64,000 nt of DNA from Candidatus Dechloromonas phosphoritropha. GTDB taxonomy: Bacteria > Pseudomonadota > Gammaproteobacteria > Burkholderiales > Rhodocyclaceae. Positions 26,058 through 34,633 of this stretch are shown here, piece after piece (position 1 is the stretch's first letter; each line of letters starts with the position of its first letter). The translations under genes were made by a program, and so were the position numbers. Location: positions 682,001-746,000 of the forward strand of contig JADKGN010000004.1 of NCBI GenBank assembly GCA_016722705.1, read 5' to 3'. A model generated the notes under the pieces. That model did no database searches. It was not told the DNA's origin and was given only the letters and a program-made list of their open reading frames with translations.

Positions 26058-26848
26058 GTCACCTCCTTGTTTAGCGATGCATTGGGCGTCTGGTCGCCCC
26101 AAGTTAACCGACGATAATCGAATCCCTGCTCCAGGGTCGGCTTGACCACCTGAAAATAGGGCGAGACATCGAAATCCCGGGGGACGAACAAGCTGTGATC
26201 ACGAATCCTCAGAATTTCGTCGACACAGCCCGAACAGTCCACCCGATAGGCCGAAGGGGTTTCGATGTCCGGCAGGATGGGGTAATGCACCGATTGAAAG
26301 CACTGAGCGATCAGAGTCGAACAAATGGCCTGGGTCGGGTCGCCGCTGCCCAGGGCCAGCATGCGTCGCCGCCAGCGATGTGGCACTGGCGGAGTCGGGA
26401 TCAGAAAACGAACCAGGTCGACAACGTTTTGCAGGTCGTACTGATGGCCCACCTGGGCCAGCGCATAGTCGATGATGTGCTGCACGTCGTCGGCCGTCAG
26501 ACTCACCGGCCGACAAATGCGGCTGTGCAGGCCGGCGAATTGGGCAAGCCCGACCAGGCGAACGCCTTCGACAATGTCAGCTTCGACAAAGCAATGATTC
26601 GGGCAACCCGCGCGGTAATCGCTTGGTGGTGTGCCAATGTAGAGTGCCGCATGGGACCAGGTGGATTGAGTCAGGTATTTGATCGCCACGCTCACCCGGG
26701 AATGCCCTTCAACCAGCAGCACATCGCCTGGTTGCAAGGTGGCTTCCAGCAGTTCGGAGGGCGTTACCGGCGAACTGTCATGGACATGGGTAGGCTGCGT
26801 CAGCCAGCGGCCGAGCCAATTGCCCAGTTTTCGCGTCATACCGTTCAT
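26054..26848 (-). CDS. YiiX/YebB-like C92 (NlpC/P60-type) cysteine hydrolase
   Basis: 264 residues. It shows the permuted papain-like fold of peptidase family C92: LQPGDVLLVEGHSRVSVAIK, STWSHAALYIGTPPSD (catalytic His), and a downstream Cys in QAICSTLIAQCFQSVHYPIL. Family members are thought to cleave amide or lipid-ester bonds, perhaps in cell-envelope turnover. No clear signal peptide is visible. It is translationally coupled to the DUF3047 gene through the TTGA overlap. Confidence 0.82.
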   Translation of the reverse strand: MNGMTRKLGNWLGRWLTQPTHVHDSSPVTPSELLEATLQPGDVLLVEGHSRVSVAIKYLTQSTWSHAALYIGTPPSDYRAGCPNHCFVEADIVEGVRLVGLAQFAGLHSRICRPVSLTADDVQHIIDYALAQVGHQYDLQNVVDLVRFLIPTPPVPHRWRRRMLALGSGDPTQAICSTLIAQCFQSVHYPILPDIETPSAYRVDCSGCVDEILRIRDHSLFVPRDFDVSPYFQVVKPTLEQGFDYRRLTWGDQTPNASLNKEVT

Positions 26849-26858
26849 ACGTCCACCT

Positions 26859-27683
26859 TTAGCGACTACCTCCGCGCGCTACATCATTCAGGCGCCAATC
26901 GTAATCGAGGAACTCCAGTTTGTAGCTTCCCTGGCGAATGCGCTCCCGGTCTTGCGGCGCTTTGGCCAGTTGTTCAGCATTGCGGGCAAAGGTCGTCTTC
27001 AGCGAGTCGAAGCCCTGATGGCCCTGCTCGAAGTCCTTGCCGTACCAGTCGAAGATCTTCGATACCTGCAATTGCCCGCTGGCGGCAGCGAAGCGGTTGC
27101 GTGACGGGTCGGCCAGAAAACGACGCAGGCTATCAGCCAGTTGCGAATCCAGCTTTTCCGCCGTGAAGGCTTCGGCGCGTAACATCGGACAACCGATCGA
27201 GGCGCAGACCACGGCGACGTGGATACGCGGATCGTCAAAGGCCCCTGGGGTACGGATCATGCCGTGTTCGATATCATCAAGACTGCGCTCCTGGCCGAAC
27301 AGGGGGATGAATTTCTTCTTCCAGGGCGACTGGAAAATCGTTCCAATGTCCTTGATCGACTTGAGGTCAGGATATTTGCTCAGTACCAGATCGATGGTCC
27401 ACGCGTTGTAAGCATTGATCAGGAAAGCGAGGCGCTGGGGCTTGGTCCATTGTCTGTATTCGCTCTCGGAGACTGCTGAAACCGATTCCAGGTAGGCTTT
27501 TAGCGGCACTTTGTCGGTCGCCATGCCCTGGTAATCCACTCGGCTCGAATGACCATCTGCGGCTACCCTGACGTGCTTGACCAGCAGTGCGCTCCAGTCG
27601 CGGTAGGTATGATCGAATGCCCACGATGGCAAAGTCGTCAGGATCAGTGCTGCCGCCAGGCAGTATTTTTGCAATGAAAACAT
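26859..27683 (-). CDS. Exported DUF547 protein
   Basis: 274 residues from the ATG at 27683 (MFSLQKYCLAAALILTTLPS), with a Sec signal peptide ending near WAFD. The DUF547 core is present: QRLAFLINAYNAWTIDLVLS, RSLDDIEHGMIRTPGAFDDP, RIHVAVVCASIGCPMLRAEA and FDWYGKDFEQG. The conserved Cys in ASIGCP and the N-Y-N motif suggest a thiol-hydrolase- or transglutaminase-like site, but no reaction is established. DUF547 is a common neighbour of the TVP38-FAD oxidoreductase and TIGR04282/04283 genes. Confidence 0.88.
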   Translation of the reverse strand: MFSLQKYCLAAALILTTLPSWAFDHTYRDWSALLVKHVRVAADGHSSRVDYQGMATDKVPLKAYLESVSAVSESEYRQWTKPQRLAFLINAYNAWTIDLVLSKYPDLKSIKDIGTIFQSPWKKKFIPLFGQERSLDDIEHGMIRTPGAFDDPRIHVAVVCASIGCPMLRAEAFTAEKLDSQLADSLRRFLADPSRNRFAAASGQLQVSKIFDWYGKDFEQGHQGFDSLKTTFARNAEQLAKAPQDRERIRQGSYKLEFLDYDWRLNDVARGGSR

Positions 27684-27687
27684 TGTA

Positions 27688-29832
27688 TTAGCCTCGCCGC
27701 CAGGCGTGAAAACGTTCGACCCAGGCCAGCAGTTTTTCCGGCGCGTGCGCCCGCTTCCAGTTCCCAGCGACAAACTTGTTGGCCTCGGCCAGCGTCGGGT
27801 AAATGTGGATGGTGCCGAGGATCTTGTTGAGGCCGATACCCTGTTTCATCGCCAGCACGTATTCGGCGATCAGGTCGCCGGCATGCTCGCCAACCAGCGT
27901 CACGCCGAGGATTTTGTCCTTGCCCGGTACCGTCAGCACCTTGATGAAGCCATGCGCAACGCTGTCGGCAATGGCGCGGTCGAGGTCGTCAATGCCGTAG
28001 GTCGTCACTTCGTAGGCGATTCCTTTTTCTTTCGCTTCCAGTTCGTTGAGGCCGACCCGCGCCACTTCCGGCTCGATGAAGGTGGCCCACGGAATCACCG
28101 AGTAATCTGCCTTGAATTTCTTTAATGGGTCAAAAAGCGCGTTGACCGCGGCATACCAGGCCTGATGCGCGGCGGTGTGGGTGAACTGGAAGGGCCCGGC
28201 GACATCGCCGGCGGCGTAGATGTTGGGATATTTGGTTTGCAGGAATTCGTTGGTGTCGACCGTCTTGCCGGTTGGTACGCCCAACTCTTCCAGTCCGTAG
28301 CCTTTCAGGTTGGCCGCGCGGCCGACGGCGACCAGCACAGCATCGAAAGGAAGGCGCACATCCTTGCCATCATGTTCCGCAATCAGGATTTTTTCGCCGT
28401 TTTCGATCACGAATTCCTTGGCACGGTGATTGACCAGCACCGCCACACCCTCGGTGCGAAAGCGTTCGGCAACCAATTCAGAAACTTCCGGATCTTCGCG
28501 CGACAGCAGGCGCGGCCCCATCTCGACCTGGCTGACCTGCGAACCGAAGCGGGCAAAGGCCTGGGTCAGCTCGCAGCCGATCGGCCCGCCGCCAAGCACG
28601 ACCAGCCTTTTCGGCAACTCGCGCAGCGCCCAAAGATTATCCGAAGTCAGGTAAGCGACCTGCTCGATGCCGGGAATCGGCGGCACAAAGGGGCGTGCCC
28701 CGGTGGCGATGACGATGCTGCGCGTCGTCAGGGATTGCCGGCTGCCGTCGTCACGGGTGATCTCGACTTCCCACGGCGAAACGATTTTCGCAGTGCCCGC
28801 CACGACATCAACGCCCAGCCCGCTGTAACGCTTGGCCGAGTCATGCGGTTCGATGGTCTTGATGACCGACTGCACCCGCTCCATAACCGTGGCGAAATCG
28901 AACTCGGCCCGCGCCGAGGCGATGCCAAACTCCTTCGACCTCGCCATCTGCGCCAGCAGTTTGGCCGAGCGGATCAGCGCCTTGGAGGGCACGCAACCGG
29001 TATTCAGGCAGTCACCACCGAGCTTGTGTTTTTCAACCAGCGTCACTTTCGCCTTGACCGCCGCACCGATATAGGCCGTGACCAGCCCGGCGCTACCACC
29101 GCCGATGACGACGATATTGCGCTCGAAACGCGCCGGCTTCTTCCAGCCGGCGAAGACCTTGTTGCTATGGATTGCCTCGACGATTTTGCGGGCAAGCAGC
29201 GGAAAGACGCCGAGCAGAACAAAGGAGCCGAGCAGCCCCGGCGACAGGATGCCGGAGAGCGATTCGAGCTTGCCCAGTTGTGTGCCGGCATTGACGTAGA
29301 CGACGGTGCCGGCCAGCATGCCGAGTTGGCTGACCCAGTAAAAGGTACGCGCCTTCATCGCCGTCAGGCCGAACAGCAGGTTAATCAGGAAGAAGGGGAA
29401 GACCGGCACCAGGCGCAGCGTAAATAAATAAAACGCACCTTCACCCTTCACCCCGGCGTCAATGGTGGCGAGGCGTTGGCCAAAACGGCTTTCCACCCAG
29501 TCGCGTAACAAAAAGCGCGCCATCAGGAAAGCCAGCGTCGCCCCCAGTGTCGAGGCGAAGGAAACGATCACCAGGCCCCAGAGCAGCCCGAACACCGCAC
29601 CACCGGCCAGCGTCAGCAAAGTTGCGCCGGGCAGCGAGAGCGCCGTGCTGATGACATAGACAACAAAGTAAATAGCCACGGTCAACAGCGGTTTTTCGGC
29701 ATAAAACGCGGCAATCGCCGCCTGCTGCTCCTTGAGCGTCTGCAGGTTGAGATAGCGTCCGAGATCGAAGGCAAAGAAGGCAACGATAAGTCCGCCCGCC
29801 GCGAGGATCAATGCCAGTTTGCGCAATTGCAT
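27688..29832 (-). CDS. TVP38/TMEM64 membrane domain fused to mercuric-reductase-like FAD oxidoreductase
   Basis: About 714 residues from the ATG at 29832 (MQLRKLALILAAGGLIVAFF). Residues 1-230 are a DedA/TVP38-type membrane domain with the SLPGATLLTLAGGAVFGLLW motif. The rest is a class I pyridine nucleotide-disulfide oxidoreductase: VVIGGGSAGLVTAYIGAAVK for FAD, the redox-active disulfide in GGDCLNTGCVPSKALIRSAK, VVLGGGPIGCELTQAFARFG for NAD(P), and a C-terminal dimerisation domain. It should move electrons from NAD(P)H through its dithiol to an unknown acceptor at the membrane. It is the first gene of its operon and divergent from a second TVP38-like gene. Confidence 0.9.
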   Translation of the reverse strand: MQLRKLALILAAGGLIVAFFAFDLGRYLNLQTLKEQQAAIAAFYAEKPLLTVAIYFVVYVISTALSLPGATLLTLAGGAVFGLLWGLVIVSFASTLGATLAFLMARFLLRDWVESRFGQRLATIDAGVKGEGAFYLFTLRLVPVFPFFLINLLFGLTAMKARTFYWVSQLGMLAGTVVYVNAGTQLGKLESLSGILSPGLLGSFVLLGVFPLLARKIVEAIHSNKVFAGWKKPARFERNIVVIGGGSAGLVTAYIGAAVKAKVTLVEKHKLGGDCLNTGCVPSKALIRSAKLLAQMARSKEFGIASARAEFDFATVMERVQSVIKTIEPHDSAKRYSGLGVDVVAGTAKIVSPWEVEITRDDGSRQSLTTRSIVIATGARPFVPPIPGIEQVAYLTSDNLWALRELPKRLVVLGGGPIGCELTQAFARFGSQVSQVEMGPRLLSREDPEVSELVAERFRTEGVAVLVNHRAKEFVIENGEKILIAEHDGKDVRLPFDAVLVAVGRAANLKGYGLEELGVPTGKTVDTNEFLQTKYPNIYAAGDVAGPFQFTHTAAHQAWYAAVNALFDPLKKFKADYSVIPWATFIEPEVARVGLNELEAKEKGIAYEVTTYGIDDLDRAIADSVAHGFIKVLTVPGKDKILGVTLVGEHAGDLIAEYVLAMKQGIGLNKILGTIHIYPTLAEANKFVAGNWKRAHAPEKLLAWVERFHAWRRG

Positions 29833-30013
29833 GAGGATCTTTTCGTTGAATGATTCAGTGAGAAGTAACTGCCCAGCGTATTCGTTGGTCGGCTGACTAT
29901 CCGGATTTCTTACACGGCAGCGCGCTGTGCAGTGTAGCGCGTTCCGCACTTCTGGCCTGCGGATGGCATAATTGTCCGTTTAACATGATTCGGCAAACTC
30001 CTGAGTCCGACTG

Positions 30014-30559
30014 ATGACATCCAGAGACGCATTGACCGGCAGGCCATCACTTTGGCGCCCTGTTTGCTCCGCGCTGCTGCTGGCAGCGGTCGCGGGGACC
30101 GCTTTCCTGCTTTGGCGCCTAGTGGCGGCGGCCTGTCCGGAGTGCCTGACGCTGCAGGGCTGGCGCGCCTGGCACGATCCTCTCCTTGACTTCGTGCGCA
30201 GCAATCCCCTTGTCGCAACGGTGATGCTGTTCGTGCTGCATGTTTTGCTGGCGATGCTGGCCATGCCCGGCGCGTCGCTGCTGATGCTGGTCGCCGGCGC
30301 CGGGCTGGGTCCACTTGCCGGAACGCTGCTTTGCCTGACGGCATGCACCGCCGGCACCAGCCTGTCGATGCTGGCGGTACGTCACTTTCTGCAGCCTGTG
30401 CTAAGGCGCAAAATGGGCGCTCGTCTGGCCGCCATCGAGACGGTGGGTGACATCTACTCGCCACGCGTGCTGCTGTCGCTTGCCGCGCTGGGCTTGCTGC
30501 CCTGGGCGCTCAAGCTGGGGCATCGTGCCTGGCAGAGCCGGGTCGGGGCAGTCGTATGA
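30014..30559 (+). CDS. Small TVP38/TMEM64 (DedA-like) membrane protein
   Basis: 181 residues with four or five hydrophobic helices. The stretch MPGASLLMLVAGAGLGPLAG followed by TAGTSLSMLAVRHFLQPVLR parallels PGATLLTLAGGAVFGLLWGL in the divergent fusion protein, so the two are paralogous domains. It is on the short side for the family. Its last four bases overlap the ATG of the ATP-grasp gene. A membrane-embedded transporter or scramblase-like role is possible but unproven. Confidence 0.75.
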   Translation: MTSRDALTGRPSLWRPVCSALLLAAVAGTAFLLWRLVAAACPECLTLQGWRAWHDPLLDFVRSNPLVATVMLFVLHVLLAMLAMPGASLLMLVAGAGLGPLAGTLLCLTACTAGTSLSMLAVRHFLQPVLRRKMGARLAAIETVGDIYSPRVLLSLAALGLLPWALKLGHRAWQSRVGAVV

Positions 30560-31896
30560 GTTCGCCGCGTACGCTCGTTCTCTTCAACTACGACTGGGAC
30601 CAGCTGGGTTTTGACCGCTGGGCGCCCGAGTTTCCTGTCGATAGCGCCGGTTTCGACCTGTTCAGCTTCCCGAGTAATACGCGCCTGGTCAATTTTGATC
30701 TCGAACGTTTCGTCGAACGGCTGGCAAAGAAGGTCGGATCGACCGGCTGGCAGGCGGTGATTTCGAACCACGAACAGTTCGGCGCCCTGGCTGCGGCGCT
30801 GCTGGCCGAAAAAATGGGCTGGCCGGGGACGCCGGTGAACGCAGTACTCGCCTGCCAACACAAGTTTCATGCCCGGCAGTTGCTGGAAGAGGTGGCGCCG
30901 GAGGCTAACACGCCGTTTTCGCTGCTCGCCTCGCACTACGGCGAAGCGGTGCCGGAAGATATCGACTATCCGGTCTTCGTCAAGCCGGTCAAGGCCGCCT
31001 TCTCGGTGCTGGCGCGGGTGGTGCACAACCGTAACGAACTGATGGCGCTGACCCGGTTCGGTTTCTGGGAGCTGTGGGTGATCCGCCATCTGGTCGAGCC
31101 GTTTGAGCGCGTCGTACAGAAACGGTTGCCAGCCGCCGGCAGCACCCATCGCATGTTGCTGGAGGTGCCGGTCGATGCGCTGCAATACAACCTCGACGGC
31201 TATGTGTTTGACGGTGAGTTGCGCCCGCTGGGCATCGTTGAATCGGTGATGTATCCCGGCACCCAGGCCTTCATGCGCTTTGGCTACCCGTGCCGGATTC
31301 CCGTGGCCGGGCGGGCGCGGGCGTTCAATGTGGCGCGGCGTTTTCTGCAGGCGGCCGGCTTCACGCACGGCCTGTTCAATATGGAATTTTTCTACGATGC
31401 GGCGCGTGACCGGCTAACGGTCATCGAATTCAACCCACGCATGGCGGCGCAGTTTTCCGACCTCTACTTGCGCGTCGACGGCATCGACCTGCACCGGGTG
31501 GCGCTGGAACTGGCCTTTGGCCGCGACCCGGCCCTGCTGCCGCGCAGCGTGCCGACCGCCGGGGCAACGGCCAGCTTCGTCTATCGCAGTTTCGAATTGG
31601 CAACCCAGACGCCGATGCCTTCGCGCAGGCGGCAGGCGGCGCTGGCCAAGGATTTTCCCGACGCCATGCTGTTCAGCTTCCCAAAGGATCACGGCCAGAT
31701 TGCCCGTGACTTCAAGTGGCTGGGCAGCTATCGTTACGGGATACTGCATCTGGGCGGGCGCGATGCGGCCGACCTTGAGGCGCGCTGCGAAGCTGCCAGC
31801 AAGTTGCTCGGCTGGCCGACACCCTACGCCGGACGTCTGCCAAAAACTGCCGATGCCCCGGCTGCCAACCCCATATTTTCCCTGGAGACGCCCTGA
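30556..31896 (+). CDS. ATP-grasp carboxylate ligase-like protein
   Basis: 446 residues. It has an ATP-grasp fold: an N-terminal pre-ATP region with AVISNHEQFGALAAALLAEK, then NAVLACQHKFHARQLLEEVA, the lysine-bearing DYPVFVKPVKAAFSVLARVV, and the metal-binding Glu/Asn in LTVIEFNPRMAAQFSDLY. Such enzymes form an acyl-phosphate and join a carboxylate to an amine or thiol. It is coupled by a 4-base overlap to the DedA-like gene and by TGATG to the YHS lipoprotein gene, which in turn overlaps egtD. A substrate linked to hercynine or selenoneine is a hypothesis drawn only from this coupling. Confidence 0.8.
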   Translation: MSSPRTLVLFNYDWDQLGFDRWAPEFPVDSAGFDLFSFPSNTRLVNFDLERFVERLAKKVGSTGWQAVISNHEQFGALAAALLAEKMGWPGTPVNAVLACQHKFHARQLLEEVAPEANTPFSLLASHYGEAVPEDIDYPVFVKPVKAAFSVLARVVHNRNELMALTRFGFWELWVIRHLVEPFERVVQKRLPAAGSTHRMLLEVPVDALQYNLDGYVFDGELRPLGIVESVMYPGTQAFMRFGYPCRIPVAGRARAFNVARRFLQAAGFTHGLFNMEFFYDAARDRLTVIEFNPRMAAQFSDLYLRVDGIDLHRVALELAFGRDPALLPRSVPTAGATASFVYRSFELATQTPMPSRRRQAALAKDFPDAMLFSFPKDHGQIARDFKWLGSYRYGILHLGGRDAADLEARCEAASKLLGWPTPYAGRLPKTADAPAANPIFSLETP

Positions 31897-32495
31897 TGAA
31901 AATTCGTTCACTGCACGCCTGGTTCCTGATGCTGATTACCGCGTTCGCGCTGGCCGGTTGTGGCGCCATCTCGGCGCAGAACCCATCAGGCAAATACACT
32001 CCGGTCAATGCCGTGGCTGAAGGCGATACTGAGCGCCTGATGCTGAAGGGCGCCGATGTGGTGGCGTATTTCGTCGATGGGCAATACCTGCAAGGCGACC
32101 CGAAATTCAGCAGTCAGTATGAAACGATCACCTTCCGCTTCGCCAGCGCCGAGCACAAGGCGCTGTTCGACAAGGCGCCGACCGACTACCTGCCGCAGTT
32201 CGGCGGCTATTGCGCCAACGGCATTGACTACGCCATTCCGTGGGGCGGCGACGCCAATACCTGGAAGATGATTGATGGCAAGCTGTATATCTTCGGTGGC
32301 CAGGGTTCCAAGGATGCGTTTGAGCTCGATGAGCAAAACAACCTGGCCCTTGCCCAAAAGTACTGGCAGGACGAAATCGCGGGCAGCAACAGTTTTCTGC
32401 AGCGCGCCTGGCGCCTGGTGGTTCGCGTACCGCATTACAAGAGCGGCGACGAACTGGCCAAAGCGGTTGCCGCAGCTAAGGCGTCCGGCCAGTGA
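31896..32495 (+). CDS. YHS-domain lipoprotein
   Basis: 199 residues. The N-terminus LHAWFLMLITAFALAGCGAI is a lipoprotein signal with lipobox LAGC. A YHS-type domain follows: LMLKGADVVAYFVDGQYLQG, ETITFRFASAEHKALFDKAP and TDYLPQFGGYCANGIDYAIP. YHS domains often bind metal ions or sit in heavy-metal enzymes. Here it would be anchored on the periplasmic side of a membrane. It overlaps egtD by GTGA, so the two are made together. Its partner and ligand are unknown. Confidence 0.88.
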   Translation: MKIRSLHAWFLMLITAFALAGCGAISAQNPSGKYTPVNAVAEGDTERLMLKGADVVAYFVDGQYLQGDPKFSSQYETITFRFASAEHKALFDKAPTDYLPQFGGYCANGIDYAIPWGGDANTWKMIDGKLYIFGGQGSKDAFELDEQNNLALAQKYWQDEIAGSNSFLQRAWRLVVRVPHYKSGDELAKAVAAAKASGQ

Positions 32496-33442
32496 ACGCG
32501 CCGCGCCTGCTGCAGATTGCGCATGATGATCCGGCGGCAACGCGGGCCGAGATTTTTGCCGGTTTTTCGGCGTCGACCGCAACAGTCGCACCCAAGTATT
32601 TCTACGATGCGCTGGGCTCGCGGCTGTTTTCCGCGATCACCGACTTGCCGGAGTACTACCCGACGCGCACCGAAGCAGCCATTTTTTCCCGCTATGTGAC
32701 CGAGATGGCGAGGGTGCTGGCGCCGGTGGCTTCGCTGGTCGATCTTGGCGCTGGCAATTGCGAAAAGGCGGCGCGCCTGTTCGACCCGTTGCAGGTGCAG
32801 CGTTATGCGGCGATCGATATTTCGGCCGACTATCTGCGCGTTTCGCTGGAGCGCCTGCAACGCGAGCATCCGACGATGAGTCTGCTCGGCGTCGGCCTCG
32901 ATTTCTCGCAATCCCTGAGCCTGCCGGCGGAAATCGGTGCCGGGCCGCATACGCTGTTCTACCCCGGCTCCAGCATCGGCAATTTCACGCCCGCCGAGGC
33001 GCTGGCTTTCCTCTGCCAGGCCCATGCCACCAGTGCCGGCGGCGCGCTGCTGATCGGTGTCGATCTGGTCAAGCCGATTGCCGTACTGGAAAAGGCTTAC
33101 GACGATCCCCTGGGCATCACCGCAGCCTTCAATCGCAACCTGCTGCGCCACCTCAATACGCTGGTCGGCAGCGATTTTGCGATTGAGGACTGGCGCCATA
33201 TCGCCTTCTTCAACACCACGGATTCACGGATCGAAATGCACCTTGAAGCCGTGCGCGAAGCGTTAGTGCGCTGGCCGGGCGGCGAGCGCCGCTTTGCCGC
33301 CGGTGAGCGCATCCATACTGAAAACTCGTACAAATGGCAGGCCGACGATTTCGCCGCGTTACTTGAAGCAGCCGGTTTTTCGCGCCTGCGACGGTGGACC
33401 GACGAGCGCGGCTGGTTCGCCGTGTTCCTCGCCCGGGCCTGA
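32492..33442 (+). CDS. egtD: L-histidine N-alpha-methyltransferase
   Basis: 316 residues from a GTG at 32492. EgtD trimethylates histidine with S-adenosylmethionine to give hercynine, the shared precursor of ergothioneine and selenoneine. Diagnostic segments are YFYDALGSRLFSAITDLPEY followed by YPTRTEAAI, SLVDLGAGNCEKAARLFDPL for SAM, LFYPGSSIGNFTPAEALAFL, and IHTENSYKWQADDFAALLEA. It is the last gene of a four-gene coupled run and converges on senA with only 8 bases between stops. The cytoplasmic hercynine it makes should feed SenA. Confidence 0.95.
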   Translation: MNAPRLLQIAHDDPAATRAEIFAGFSASTATVAPKYFYDALGSRLFSAITDLPEYYPTRTEAAIFSRYVTEMARVLAPVASLVDLGAGNCEKAARLFDPLQVQRYAAIDISADYLRVSLERLQREHPTMSLLGVGLDFSQSLSLPAEIGAGPHTLFYPGSSIGNFTPAEALAFLCQAHATSAGGALLIGVDLVKPIAVLEKAYDDPLGITAAFNRNLLRHLNTLVGSDFAIEDWRHIAFFNTTDSRIEMHLEAVREALVRWPGGERRFAAGERIHTENSYKWQADDFAALLEAAGFSRLRRWTDERGWFAVFLARA

Positions 33443-33450
33443 AAGTGCGA

Positions 33451-34599
33451 TTACAACGCGCAACTGCGAAATCCGGCGTGGATGTCGTTGCGTTCCGGAG
33501 TGAAGTAGTTGCGGTAGCGCGCGTGAGCCATGCGCGGCGAAGTGGCGGGGCCGGCGCCGCGCAGTACATAGCGTTCGCCGAACCACGGCGCGGAATAATC
33601 GCGGTAGGGGTGAGCGACGAAACCGGCAAATGGCAGAAAGCGGCTGGCCGTCCATTCCCAGGCCTGGCCCCAGTGAAACCCGGGTTGCGTCAATGCTGCA
33701 GCTTCCCATTCCGCTTCGGTCGGCAGCCGGCGGCCCGCCCAGCGACACCAGGCCTCGGCCTCGAACCAGCTGAGATGTGTGACCGGGGCAGCGAGATCAA
33801 GCGCCTGCCATTCGCCGAAAAATTTTGTTTGCCACACGCCGTTTTCACGGCACAGATAGCGCGGCAGGGCATGGCCGGTGGCGTCGAGAAAGGGCAGGTA
33901 GCGCGCCCAACTGACGACTTCGCTGTCGATGGTGAAGGGCGCCAGCGCGACCGGATGGGCGGGCAATTCGTTGTCGAAGGCAAAACCGGGTTCGTCATAA
34001 CCAAGTCGCCAGTTCTGCGCCGGCAGATGCAGTTCGGTATTTTCGGGCAGCGCAGCACGGGCTGGCCGCAGCGTTTCGGGCAAGGGGATGTCGAGCGCTT
34101 GTGCCATGTAGGTGGCAGCCTCGCCGTGCATGTCTTCGTGGAACAGCACCAGCCGGTAGAAGTAAAGCGCGTCGTCGCTTTCCGGCGCATCGGCCAGCAG
34201 GGCCAGAGTGTCGGCAAGCACCGCAGCGAGATAGGCACGCGTCGCGGCCAGGTTGGGCAGCGGCAAGGTCCAGCGCGTGGAGTGGGCAACCAGGCTGGAG
34301 TTGTACCAGTCATCGGCCTCGGCCAGCCGGCCGACCGGGCGTTGGTGGTCGGGGTCGGCAGCGCACCCGAGCGCACGCTGCCGGTTGCGGGCGATCCAGT
34401 AATCCTGAAACCATGCGATATGGCCGGCTTCCCAGCACGGCGGGTTGAGTTGCGGCGAGTAGGCAATGTGCAGCGCGTCGCCGAGATGGGCGGCGTAGGC
34501 TTCGAGCAGATCAAGCGTGCGCTGGCGGCTGGCGCGCAGGGCCTCGGCAAGGACGGCGCGGCCGCCGCTGCGGGCGGCGCTGGATGGGCTGTTCGTCAT
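33451..34599 (-). CDS. senA: Selenoneine synthase SenA (EgtB-like non-heme iron enzyme)
   Basis: About 382 residues from the ATG at 34599; a TTG 15 bases upstream is also open. A DinB-like N-domain carries the iron ligands: His in CWEAGHIAWFQDYWIA and the HxxxH pair in LFHEDMHGEAATYMAQ. The C-terminal formylglycine-generating-enzyme-like domain shows SWFEAEAWCRWAGRRLPTEA and RNYFTPERNDIHAGFRSCAL. EgtB homologues couple hercynine to a sulfur donor. SenA is the variant that uses a selenosugar, and it is distinguished mainly by linkage to senB and senC, as seen here. It is divergent from senB with about 34 bases between starts. A plain EgtB activity is the alternative. Confidence 0.88.
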   Translation of the reverse strand: MTNSPSSAARSGGRAVLAEALRASRQRTLDLLEAYAAHLGDALHIAYSPQLNPPCWEAGHIAWFQDYWIARNRQRALGCAADPDHQRPVGRLAEADDWYNSSLVAHSTRWTLPLPNLAATRAYLAAVLADTLALLADAPESDDALYFYRLVLFHEDMHGEAATYMAQALDIPLPETLRPARAALPENTELHLPAQNWRLGYDEPGFAFDNELPAHPVALAPFTIDSEVVSWARYLPFLDATGHALPRYLCRENGVWQTKFFGEWQALDLAAPVTHLSWFEAEAWCRWAGRRLPTEAEWEAAALTQPGFHWGQAWEWTASRFLPFAGFVAHPYRDYSAPWFGERYVLRGAGPATSPRMAHARYRNYFTPERNDIHAGFRSCAL

Positions 34600-34633
34600 G
34601 GGCTGGCTGGTCAAAATGGCTAAGCGGGAAAGT

